NCBI GenBank assembly: GCA_009809945.1
Contig: WTPW01001004.1
Coordinates: 95,091-159,090 of the forward strand
Length of the DNA: 64,000 nucleotides
Direction of reading: 5' to 3'
Source of the DNA: Gigaspora margarita
Lineage: Eukaryota; Glomeromycota; Glomeromycetes; Diversisporales; Gigasporaceae
Shown here piece after piece: positions 1 to 10,344 of this stretch. Within the stretch, counting starts at the first letter, position 1; each line of letters begins with the position of its first letter. Under the pieces are notes generated by a model. The model worked only from the letters and a program-made list of their open reading frames with translations, was not told where the DNA came from and did no database searches. Position numbers and translations under genes: made by a program.

Positions 1-57
1 CTGTTTGATTTTTCTTTACTAATTTTTTTAAATTATTATATATTATTATACTTGCAG

Positions 58-387
58 TGTGGTCAAGGTCAGACTTATGTAAGCGGAACTTGTACTTGTT
101 CCAGTGGTCTGACAAATTGTAATGATGACACCTGCACTAACACTAATACTGACAATTCAAATTGCGGATCTTGTGGTCACACTGTATGTATTCTTTTCGA
201 TCTTTTTTTTTTTTAAAAAAAATTTTACTGTTATTTAAATTATTATATATTATTATACTTGCAGTGTGATCAAGGTCAGACTTGTGTAAGCGGAACTTGT
301 ACTTGTTCCAATAGTCAGAAAAATTGTAATGGTATCTGCACTAACACTAAAACTGACAATAAAAACTGCGGATCTTGTGGTCATGCC
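58..387 (+). CDS. Stig1-like cysteine-rich protein, two tandem exons (partial)
   Basis: Two homologous exons, 58-183 (42 codons) and 265-387 (41 codons), each begin in phase 0 with TGT after a TTGCAG acceptor and end at a GTATGT donor. The intervening intron (184-264) resembles the sequence flanking both exons, so one exon-intron unit was duplicated. Each exon encodes a Cys-rich module of the form C.QGQTxVSGTCTC...NC...CTNT.TDN.NCGSCGH. The first module has Tyr where the second has the third-position Cys (QTY against QTC), so it lacks one cysteine. The spacing and the NCGSCG motif resemble the Stig1 family of secreted cysteine-rich proteins; that assignment is from recall. The 5' end lies outside the window, and a possible last exon is at 6965-7057. 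Confidence 0.65.
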
Positions 388-1217
388 GTATGTATTCTTT
401 TCGATCTTTTTGATAAAACTAGGAAATCAGAATATGATAAAAGTCCGAAGCAAACCAGAATCACCACTATATTCGCATTAGTATAATATTTTAAACTCAG
501 CTAGGGAGTAGCATCCAACTGTCAAATGTGAAAGGAAGAATAGATTAACCCTAGCTGCCGCAACAAAATTTCACGGCAGATTCTCGATTTTGATTGGCTA
601 AGAGCGACGATTAAAAATTAGGCTGGAATTGCCGTAAAATCTGGACATGTATACCCCCCATGCGGTGTACCCCCTGCCATTTTGAAGCGCCAGTTGGTGA
701 CTTATACCCCGGGTACATAAGTACAGTAGATATAGTAAAATATATTGTTCAATATAGTGTAGTTGTACCCAGGTACACTAGGGATGGGTTCGGTCGGTCT
801 CGGTCAGTCATCGGTCGGTCATGATCGGTTAACCGCTCATAACTGGTTGACCGCGGTCAATCATACGGTTAATGACCGGTTATAGCCAATAAATTATTTA
901 CCCCAATTATTCAATCAAATATCTAAATAAAGTGACAAGTAGGGATGGGACATAGCACAGACTGCCGAAAGAGAAACAAACACACGGCGATTTGCATCAC
1001 ATGATCAATAAAACCATCGTTCACTATTTCTGGTCAAACTTGCAGATCATTTGACCACATTTAAAGTTGTTTTGTTCAAGATCTGGCCAAATGATCTGCA
1101 AATTTGACCAGAATTATTAACGATTTGTTTTGACCAAGATATCGAATAATTGATTGTAGTGTAATTTTCGAACTCAATAATTATTGCGGTTTGCAAAAAT
1201 ATGTTAAATTTGCTGAT

Positions 1218-1284
<67 letters not shown>

Positions 1285-1381
1285 TTCTTATTCTGATTTC
1301 AGATTTCTTTACCATTTTTTCCCAGCAAATATAGAATGAAAAAGATTAATTTAAAAAAAAATATATTTAAAATAAAAAATA

Positions 1382-2562
1382 CAGTCTTCCACCTCTATAA
1401 TCACGTGGTTTGTTGCAGCAAAAATAGTGATTATAAAGAGGTGTGATTATATAGTAATTACCCTACATAATCACATCTAATACTGTGGTTTATATTATGA
1501 GATTATATAGAAGTAAATATTATAATCACAAATAGTTGCTATATATAAAAGTCCAAATTGTACTAAGTGAATCAACTTTTATACATTAAGTAAAGTTGTT
1601 TGGAACAACAAATTATACACATCCTAAAATTTTTATATAATTTGGACGAACTTTTATTAATTAATTTTTTTACTTTATTTTAGACAAAAAAAAATAAATT
1701 ATTTTTTTGTCCAATATATAATAAAAAAACAAATTAATAATAGTTTGTCAAGTTTGTCAAAATTCCAGAATATGTATAATTTGCATGTCAAACAGCTTTC
1801 TCAATGTGTTAATCGATTAACTTACCATAGATTCCTGAAAATAAGCTACTCTTTGTTTTGACCAAAAAACCCAAAAACTTATTTACCTAAAAATAAGCTA
1901 CTCCCACGAACGATAAAAGTCACTACATAGTAAAGTTCAAATTTTACTATGTAAATTGATGATAATTGCTTAAGTAAACTTATTAAGAAGATTAAAATAC
2001 ACATACAGTAAAATTTTAGCAAAATTAAAGAACATTTTATTATTTGGCTTTTGACTTTTACGTTCAATGAAAAAAGTAAAAAATTTTAAAAAAGTATATT
2101 CGACGAACGTAAAAATTAAAAGTCAAATAATAAAAATTTTTCCAATTTGGATAAAAATTTCAGAGTATATGCATTTAGATCTTCTGAACAAGTTTACTTA
2201 AGCGATTATAATCAATTTATTTAGTAGAATTTGGACTTCACAATGTAGCAACTACTTGTGATTGCTAAAAACCAAATTTAACCCAAAACAAGCAAATTTC
2301 TGATTTTTTGCATAACAAAATATAGCTTACTTTTGGGAATCTATAATAGTAAAATTTAGACTTTTATATATGATATTGTGATTATATAAGAGTATTTTAC
2401 TAATTAAAAATCTCAAAAAGCTTCTAAAAAATGTGATAGTGATTATAAGCTATTTGTGATTATATAAAGGTATTTTTGATATAAAAAAATGGTAGTTAAA
2501 ATTTTATGTGATTATATAGAGGTTGTGACTATAGAGGAGGTGATCGTTGAGGAGGAAGACTG
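1382..2562. mobile_element. pogo/mariner-like non-autonomous element, TA target site
   Basis: The left end is CAGTCTTCCACCTCTATAAT and the right end is GAGGAGGAAGACTG, inverted relative to each other, with TA on both sides (1380-1381 and 2563-2564). The interior (1.2 kb) shows nested AT-rich inverted sequence (about 1500-1760 against 2040-2400) and no transposase. The CAGT termini and TA duplication are typical of Tc1/mariner/pogo-derived elements. Confidence 0.6.
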
Positions 2563-2602
2563 TAATAAATTAATTATTTAAAATAAAAAAATAATTTAAA
2601 AT

Positions 2603-4281
2603 TAGAGATGGGTTTTATGCGTACGCATAATTCCTCAATTATGCACATGGATGCGCATTAATGCGAATGTTTCTGAATCATGTGCATTTTATCCCATCAA
2701 AATTTTATATAGAAAAATTAAATATAAGATAAGTGTAATTCATCAAAATTTTATATAGAAAAATTAAATATAAGATAAGTGTAATTAACATTCTAATCTA
2801 TATATACACTTCAATTCTGGGCCTGCTCGCTTTAACATTTTTGATTGGTCGCATTTGAAAAATGTGATCTAAATATGGGAAAACTACCAGAATACGTAAG
2901 ATGATTATAACGGTCAAATAATCATTATAACATTTGAGTAATTATTATATCATTTTTTAACGCTCTTATTAACGCCCTTAAATAACACAAAATCATGAAA
3001 TGTGAATTTGCCAAATTTACTAACCTTGTTGTTTGATTGTTTAATATTTACAAACTATTTTGGACTAAAAAAAGTTCACGAATTTGAAAACATTTTATAT
3101 AATGGTCTCAAGTTCAAGACTAAGTGCATGAATAAGTGCAAGTGCAAGAACAAGTACAAGAACACGACAAATGCTCTGCAATGGATAAATAAATAAATAA
3201 ATAAATAAAAAAATTACATTCAACCAAATATTTAGAAGTTGATTTCTAGAAGTTTTGGTCGTAATTTTTTGGCACCAGATTATCTGATAATCAACTAATT
3301 TTCTCAACAATTCGTAGTTTTATGTCAATCTACCAACCAATAAAATTATGGATATATTCAAACAGTGATCAGTGATAATCAAGTTATTGTGCTTTAATGC
3401 TTTTTGATTGGTTATATAACCCGTTATCAAAATGTTAAGACTAATATATCAATGGGCAAGTTATAATTAAGAATGTCATCACAATTCAAATTAATTAACA
3501 ATTGATATGAGATATATAATTGTGAAGAAAAGTATCAGTGAATGCTAATACAAATTCTGTACTTGCAAAAAATGACATTGTAAGGGAATAAATCAAAAAC
3601 AAAATAAAATTATCCTGCAGTCACAAATGTTCTGTCTGCACAAAAATATCTACTAATTTCATATGTGTATAATAAACAGTAATTGGCACTGCTTAATAAT
3701 GAGAATAAAAAGAAAAAAAATTTCAATTGCACTCACATTTTTGATTTGCTAAATCAAAGACCATATCAGACCATGAGAAAATTTAAATTAAGATATTGAT
3801 ACCATTTAAATCTGTAATTATTGCGACATATAATTATTTGCATGTTATAATTTTAATGCAAACCAACTCAATCTTAACCATATACACTATAATAGTAATA
3901 GAATAGTATGTTCAGTAACAGAATTTTTTGTAATGATCTAATGCAAACTAACTCAGTATATTTATAATGAGAATTTACATATTTTAACTAAGATTTAAAG
4001 TTTTTTACAAAGCTCCCATGGCAGTGCCACATGCCAGGTGCTAGTATATTCTCAAATTATATAAAAGATAAGCAACGATGAAGTTTACAATTAGCTAATT
4101 TGTAAAAATTTATAATATATATGTAGGCAAAATTTGATTCAGAATCAATATGTAGTATCTTTATTTAGATGTATTATCAATAATAAAGATAAAATTGAAA
4201 AAAATTTTTATTATGCAGTATCATGCGCATTTTATATATCATGCACATTTTATTATAAAATGTGCATTTTTCCTATCTCTA
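2603..4281. mobile_element. hAT-like non-autonomous element, perfect 8-bp TSD
   Basis: The left end is TAGAGATGGGTTTTATGCG and the right end is GCATTTTTCCTATCTCTA. The ends are flanked by a perfect 8-bp duplication TTTAAAAT at 2595-2602 and 4282-4289. Sub-terminal repeats of ATGCGCA/TGTGCAT type occur at both ends. The inside has no recognisable transposase. An 8-bp target duplication and TAGAG-type termini fit the hAT superfamily. Confidence 0.7.
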
Positions 4282-6964
4282 TTTAAAATAAAATAAAAAC
4301 TAAAATTAAAAGAAGTAAAAAAAATTAAAAAAATAATTTAAAAAAAATAAAAAAAATAAATAATAAAACATGTTCCTACTCGGTTGTCCTCTCATTAATA
4401 CTAGTTCTTTAGCTCTTCACAATTGATATAAAAAAACATTTCAGAAGCTCAGTTTTTCTTTAATATTTCATCCAAATGAAATAAACTTATATGAGTAAGA
4501 AGAAATATTCAACTAAACACGTAATTTTTATGGAAATAACAATTATGAAAACAATTATTTGAATCGATACTCTTTTACATTAATTTTTAAGGCATCCAAT
4601 CAATGATTTATGTTTGACAAAATTTGCATTCGTCCAATAGGAACTTGGGGAATTAGTAAACCCAAACTTCTGATCTGTGATCGCTGCATACAATGATGCA
4701 GATCCAATCACTAGATTATGAGAATTTTGGCTGTAAAAATTGTACATACCTCTTTTTCTCAGATGAATGCATCCCTGAAAGAAAATTGTACCGAATAGGC
4801 ATGGACATCCACGTTAATGCACGTGAGCTTGTGGCATGGATTGAGGACTGGATTTGTATATATGTAGGACTGTTTGCCCATGCATTTCGGACAGTAATCA
4901 GACTGGGTTTTGCAGCACTTTACTAATCTAAAATCCACAGATTTTGGCATGGATTTTAAGAACTTTTTGGGCTGTTTGCATGTGCATTTTGGACTGTAAC
5001 TGGACCAGTTTTTTACCATTTTACATGCTATTATGCGAAACAGTTCGATACGTGTCATTTCGAATATGTGCTAACACTACACACGTGCTAATACATGTTA
5101 TTTCTGGCATAAAAAATGTGCATATGCGTGTCACTATGAGATGTGCCATTACATATATCATGCATGAGCGTGCTATGCTATTCTGAACATTCCTGATGCA
5201 ACGCATGCTATACCGTGGTCCACATTTCTTACAGGGCATTATATAATAAATCAATTATTTATTTATTTTTTGCTCCTCTCTTTTGTAAGAGAAATGTAAT
5301 GTTAACTACTGAATCAAATTTATCTGATCTCAAATATTGAGTGTCTTGATATCAAGTATCATACGGAATTTTTTTGCAGTAAATCACCACAATAGTCAGT
5401 AAGTTTTGTACCAAAATTTTTTACAGCAAATTGTGATAGAAACTACAATTTTTAATTCCAATACGAACTAACTCAAAACCATACTGCATTGGGTTGTTTG
5501 ATACATTATTGAAATCAAATCTATATGTGGCATCGTATAAAATTCTAATAAGACTAATTTTTTAAATGATTTTTCTCTGATTAACCAATCGGCACATTCA
5601 TATATAAAAATGTAACACATTTTCATTTTATTCCTAAAAAACTTCAATAAAAATCGATTCACACTCCTTATAACTATGAAGGAAGTTACAGAGTCTTTCT
5701 TATATTACATATGGTAAATTTATTTTTCTAAAAATATTTTTTAATTACATTTTTATTTGGTGGTTGGAAAAAATTTTTAAATAAATTGATATTACTTGTA
5801 GTATTTTCCTGTAAATACTACGCAATATAGGTCCTTTTAAGCGATTCAGACTTTTTTATTAATATCATAATATCGTATAATGAAAAGAGTCTGAACTGCT
5901 AAAAAGGACCATGCTGCCCAGCTACTTTATTTGTAATATTCGGTACAATTCTGTCAAAATTGCAGATCATTTGACCAGAATTAAAATTGTTTTGTTATAA
6001 TTCTGGCTAAATGATCTGCAAATTTGGCTGGAATTATGAATAAGGCATTTCTCAACCGGGTTTAAACACCCACCTAAAAAATTTTCAAATCATGTGATAT
6101 AAATTAATTTATATACTCATTATTGTTATATTCATTATTATTGTTCACTTTAAATTAATAAAAAAATTCTTATTTCAAAATGAATCATATTAATTAATCA
6201 TGTAATGCCACACGAACTGAAAAATTTTTGAGTAGCAGGTTGATTTCTCTATTTATCAGAATATACAGATACACCAATATGAATATTAAGCAATAATTAT
6301 TCATTTATTAGCCAGAATATTAAGAATTTGGCATCAGTCATAATCTTGACTGGTCAGTCAAACCACTCTGACTGGTCAATATCAGTCACGATCATTGTCC
6401 AGTCATGACCGGTCATGACCTGACCGTACCCATCCCTAATTGGACATGTAAATACCTGGGTACACAAGTCCAGATTTTACAGTACTCAGAATTTTACTAA
6501 TTAAATCACAGCCACCTATTAAGTGAAAATTGTTCCTTGGCCAATTTTACCATAGTGCAGGCTTATTTTTTAAAACTTTCTATTTTTGTAATGAAAGAAT
6601 AAAAAGGTCAATTCTGGCCAGAAACTAGTAAACAGCCAAATTTTGCAGATCATGGTCGTTAGCCAATCAAAATCAAGAATTCTTCATGACAATTTTGTTG
6701 CAGAAGCTATAGTTAATAAGAGAATATTACTTATCTTTAGTTTCCAGATTTTTTCAGCTCCTATCTGACTAAATATTGCAGTGTAACTCGTGAATTAAAA
6801 TTTATAAGTTGAGCCATCTAATACTGCATAGATGTGCATTCAGTTTACTTAGAACATAATAGCCTCGCTACACTTTGGACAATTATCTTTTTAATTTCCT
6901 AACACTTAATTTTTTTTAATTTTTATTTTCTTTTCTAACTTTTTTTAAATTATTATATTTATAG

Positions 6965-7057
6965 TGTGGTAATAAAGAGTATTGTCAAGATGGAAAATGT
7001 TGTCTTAAAAGTGGACTAGTTGAAAAAGGTGGAAAAAATAAACCAGTTGAAAAATAA
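6965..7057 (+). CDS. Possible last exon of the Stig1-like gene
   Basis: After a TTTATAG acceptor the exon opens with TGT in phase 0, as in the two cysteine exons at the left edge. It encodes 30 residues beginning CGNKEYCQDGKCCLKSGLVE and ends in TAA at 7055-7057. The four cysteines (C-x5-C-x4-CC) and the same exon boundary suggest it completes the same gene after the 6.6-kb repeat-filled gap. Splicing across that distance is inference; it could equally be a fragment cut off by insertions. Confidence 0.4.
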   Translation, partial: CGNKEYCQDGKCCLKSGLVEKGGKNKPVEK

Positions 7058-7545
7058 ATCAAATGAACCAAGTGAAAAAGGTGGAAAGAATAAACCAAAT
7101 AAACAAAGTGAACCACATTGGCCAGGTTAAAATTTGGAAAAAATGAACCAAATTGGTCTAAAAACTTTGGACCAAGTAAAAAAGGTGGAAAAAATAAAAA
7201 AGTGGACCAAGTGAAAAAAGTAGACCAAATGAAAAAAATGAACCAAGTGAAAAAGGTAAACCAAGTAAAAACAGTGGACCAAGCAAAAACAGTAGATCAA
7301 GTGAAAAAGGTAGACCAAGTGAAAAAGTGAACCAAGTAAAAAAAGTAAACTAAGTAAAAACAGTGGACCAAGTAAAAACAGTGGACCAAGTAAAAACAGT
7401 GGACCAAGTAAAAACAGTAGACCAAATAAAAACAGTGGACCAAGTAAAAACTGTGGACAAAGTGAAAAAAGTGGACAAAATGAAAAAAGTGGATATGTGA
7501 ACCAAGTAAAAAATGTGAAACTAGTAAAAAATTTATTTTCAAAAT
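7058..7545. repeat. 18-bp minisatellite (GTGGACCAAGTAAAAACA type)
   Basis: Degenerate tandem copies of an 18-bp unit meaning roughly 'agtggaccaagtaaaaac' fill the stretch, most regular at 7240-7460. Because 18 is a multiple of three, reading through gives runs of V-D-Q-V-K-K/T. The open frame at 7118-7330 is this repeat plus a little flank. The array begins directly after the stop of the preceding exon, whose C-terminus (VEKGGKNKPVEK) already resembles the repeat, so the repeat seems to have grown from that exon's 3' end. Confidence 0.75.
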
Positions 7546-8420
7546 TTAATCTAGACTAATAATTGCTTATTCTAATTACTATATATGTAATTGATAATAT
7601 AATAGTTTAAATTTTTATTTAGGCTTATCATTTTTACATGTTCTTTTATTAATCATTAATACTATTATAATATCATTTAGTTTTTTGTTCAGTATTTTTT
7701 TTGGTATCTATTTACTGAGTATTTTCCAAATTTATTTAGCTCGTTATGTTTTGGATTATATTCTTACTCAGTACAGTACTATTAATTAACTGAGTAAAAT
7801 TTTTAATAAAAGTTCTAAAAATTTTCTCCATAATATTAACTGAATAAGATAATGTTGTACTCAGTATGGTTTGATAATTAACTAAGTAATACTGAGCAAA
7901 ACTTGTTCAAGTTTTTTTAAACTGTATGAAGTATGATGATACGTAATACAATACTTTAATGATTGTTATTACTGTTGCATAGTGTATTAATAAAAAAATT
8001 TTAAATAGTAACCTCCTGATAGCTGACAATAAAGAGAATCTTAATAATGAAAATTAAAATTTTCTTGCCATATTAATATTTACTATAAATGAGAAATTGT
8101 TCAAAATTCTTGTAGTATTCGATACTAAATACTGGACTTATGGTAACTTTTAGATATGAAGACTATTTTACAAAATTATTTACTTTGTATTAATTATTTT
8201 CAAATACATACTTTATGATATTATTAGTAATATATTTGAAATTACCGAAACCTTTTCTATTTATACCAATATTTATAATAAGTGAACAAATCTTGTATAT
8301 TTTTTATAGGTATTAATCATATAATAATCAGTAAAATCAGTAAATTTATCAATTGATTATATATAGCGATTTACTTTTAATGAATTTAATTTTTTATCTT
8401 TCACTTATTCTTTTTTTATT
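7546..8420. other. AT-rich intergenic region
   Basis: I see no gene or clear repeat here. It holds several TACTCAGTA/TACTGAGTA-like words (7720-7880) and presumably the promoter of the gene starting at 8421. Confidence 0.4.
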
Positions 8421-9499
8421 ATGGAACCTATATATATTGGAAGCAATAGTGACAGTACAAATACTGATAATTATGAACCTATTGTTAACTATGAATCTGA
8501 TGATGATTATGAATTTAATGATAATGAATCTATTTACAATGAGTCAGAAATAGAATTTCTAGTTGCTAATTTAACTGAATCAAATTCATATTCACCTTTT
8601 GATGAATATGAAGTTATTGCTACTCAATCGGTAATTATTTAATACTGTTTAATTGTATAATATAATAAAATTATTTACAAATTTTTATTTATTAAGTCTA
8701 AATTAGTTAATAATGATAATATGAACTCTAATTATGATAACGACTCATTGATTAATTTAATTACTGAAAATTTAAGAGTTGGAGAAATTAGTTACTCTGC
8801 TTTTCCAATAGAATATCCACCTACTTCAGAACAAGGCATTGCAATTGTATTTAATATAGAGTCTTGAAGTCATATAATATTTTTTTTGATTATGTATGTA
8901 TTATTAAATTTAATATTTATTTAAATATTATATCATATATTTTTTAAAATATTTTTATTTTAGATGCAATATCAAAGAGGCCGTCCTAGTGGAGGTGGCA
9001 ATACAAAAGTTTGGTGTACCTTTTTAGACTGCAATGTACACAAATATTATTCTACTTGTCAAGGTGTTAAATGATGTGAATTTGCATGTGATGAAATTCA
9101 AAATGCTTTGCACAAAGAAGTTAATATGGATACTGATCTCTATCAGGAAGAAAACATGGCTTTAAATAATCAAAAATCTATAGAAATGCAAACATATACA
9201 TAAGTATTTATAATTATATTTATTTAAATAATTATCTAAATAAATTAATAATTATTTATTTTTATATTTAGCAAATATCTTGCTATAATTACATTGAAAT
9301 GTCCTTTTAATAATTATAATTGTAGAGGAAATTTTTGTTGTACAAAAATGCAAAAACATAATGATCAAGCTACTGAAAGCTGGTTTGTTGGATGTAGTCA
9401 ATGGTGGGATAAAAATGGCAATAAAAGTCATTTTTTTCATAAATTAAAAAATAATATTGATATTAATTTATTAAAACGATTATTTAATGGTGAAACTGT
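8421..9499 (+). pseudogene. Decayed multi-exon gene with zinc-finger-like cysteines
   Basis: Four exon-like segments with good splice sites can be read: 8421-8630 (70 codons from ATG, very acidic, S/N/D/E-rich), 8697-8846 (50 codons, ends near PPTSEQGIAI), 8964-9189 (starts MQYQRGRPSGGGNTKVWCTF, with C/H-rich spacing C-x5-C-x2-H-x6-C), and 9272-9499 (CPFNNYNCRGNFCCTKMQKH, then a W-rich part). Exon 3 has an in-frame TGA at 9072-9074 and closes in a TAA next to its presumed donor, so the copy looks dead. The Cys/His pattern suggests a metal-binding domain. I believe it belongs to a lineage-expanded family of unknown or transposon-related function, but this is from memory. A solo LTR sits just downstream, in what would be the next intron. 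Confidence 0.5.
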
Positions 9500-9581
9500 A
9501 AGTAAATATTATAATTTAATTTAATTTTTTTTAAAAAATTATTTAATTATTATTATAAAATTAATATTTTTATATTATCAT

Positions 9582-9908
9582 TGTAACAAAACGACAATTT
9601 AAGAACCACGGGTTTGATTTTAAGCAAAACTTGGAAAGTTTATTGATTAAGCTAAGTATAATAGTTTACATTTTGTCTCTCTTATATACTATTACTAATC
9701 TATTCTCTACCCTACGCTATAGTGACTACATTTCTTATGCACTGCGGTAATAATATAATTACTAACGCCATGACTAATTACTACGATCTTAGGGTCGGAA
9801 CGACTTCGGGCACCGAGTTACTTTCGGTCACGGGTTTGTGTTACGGCCTTGACTCGCGGTACCGCATCATGGGTACCGATGTCACGGGTTGAGGCTTAGC
9901 GTGTGACA
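9582..9908. mobile_element. Solo LTR, 5-bp TSD ATCAT
   Basis: A 327-bp block starts TGTAACAAAACG and ends GTGTGACA, with TG...CA termini. It is flanked by the perfect 5-bp duplication ATCAT at 9577-9581 and 9909-9913. Its GC-richer second half (CGGGTTTGTGTTACGGCC and neighbours) contrasts with the surroundings. There is no internal retroelement sequence or second LTR, so it is what remains after LTR-LTR recombination. Confidence 0.8.
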
Positions 9909-10082
9909 ATCATCTAATTCTTAAAGAAAAACATGTGGTAAATATAATTATTTAAATTTTATTATAATCAAAATCAATAAATAAGACAGTTTATAAACAA
10001 GAACAATTTTTAAGCAGAAGAGCTTTATTCTTGGATACTTCTACTTTTATTATTTCAAAGCTTAGAACTCTAAGGAATAATT

Positions 10083-10088
10083 TTTATT
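10083..10088 (-). terminator. Poly(A) signal AATAAA, left micro-exon gene
   Basis: TTTATT on the plus strand reads AATAAA in the gene's sense, about 420 bp after the stop codon. The same signal is present in the right arm at 25199-25204. This assignment is based on position and motif only. Confidence 0.4.
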
Positions 10089-10344
10089 GAAGCAAAATCT
10101 ATTTGTATATTCGCTATTATAACTAGATAACACGAACAGTGAAAAAGATACAAATAACAAAACTAAGATAATACTACAAATAAAGAAAAGACTAAAAATA
10201 GGGTATATACTCAAAATACTAAGGTTTAAAGGGATTTTTACCAACGACGAATTTTTAAGTATTTGGATAATTTTCACGATCAGGTAAACTTCAAGGATTC
10301 TTAAGATTTTCGAGGGTTCGGATCCGACGTCGAAAAAATTCCTC

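Larger units (their letters stand above)
782..6438. repeat. Inverted GGTC-rich termini (AGGGATGGG ends)
   Basis: The left end reads AGGGATGGGTTCGGTCGG and is followed by many GGTCA/GGTCG repeats. The right end (about 6340-6438) is rich in GACTGGTCA and GACCGG and closes with ACCGTACCCATCCCT. They are reverse complements of each other in character and at the terminal ~17 bp. No matching target duplication was found outside them, so they may be the ends of one 5.7-kb element or of two separate hAT-like elements. Confidence 0.4.
388..6964. other. Transposon-filled stretch, probably a single expanded intron
   Basis: No credible gene lies between the second cysteine exon and the similar exon at 6965; the short open frames here are chance ones. 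The stretch holds inverted repeats near its edges (about 545-620 against 6650-6725, sharing a GATTTTGATTGGCTAA core), GGTC-rich ends at 782-880 and 6340-6438, a 59-bp poly-A run (1218-1279), a TA-flanked element (1382-2562), a hAT-like element (2603-4281), and two copies of a small hairpin built on GCAGATCATTTGACC (about 1030-1112 and 5955-6035). It starts with a good GTATGT donor and ends with a TATAG acceptor, so it may still be one 6.6-kb intron. Confidence 0.45.

Noticed and set aside
4693..5254. Four overlapping small frames on both strands
   Set aside because: They overlap each other antisense in a tract rich in TGCAT/ATGCA words, have no domain and no splice context. The open frames follow from base composition.
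7118..7542. Frames VDQVKK... (plus) and FYLVH... (minus)
   Set aside because: Translations of the 18-bp minisatellite; no start context or independent support.
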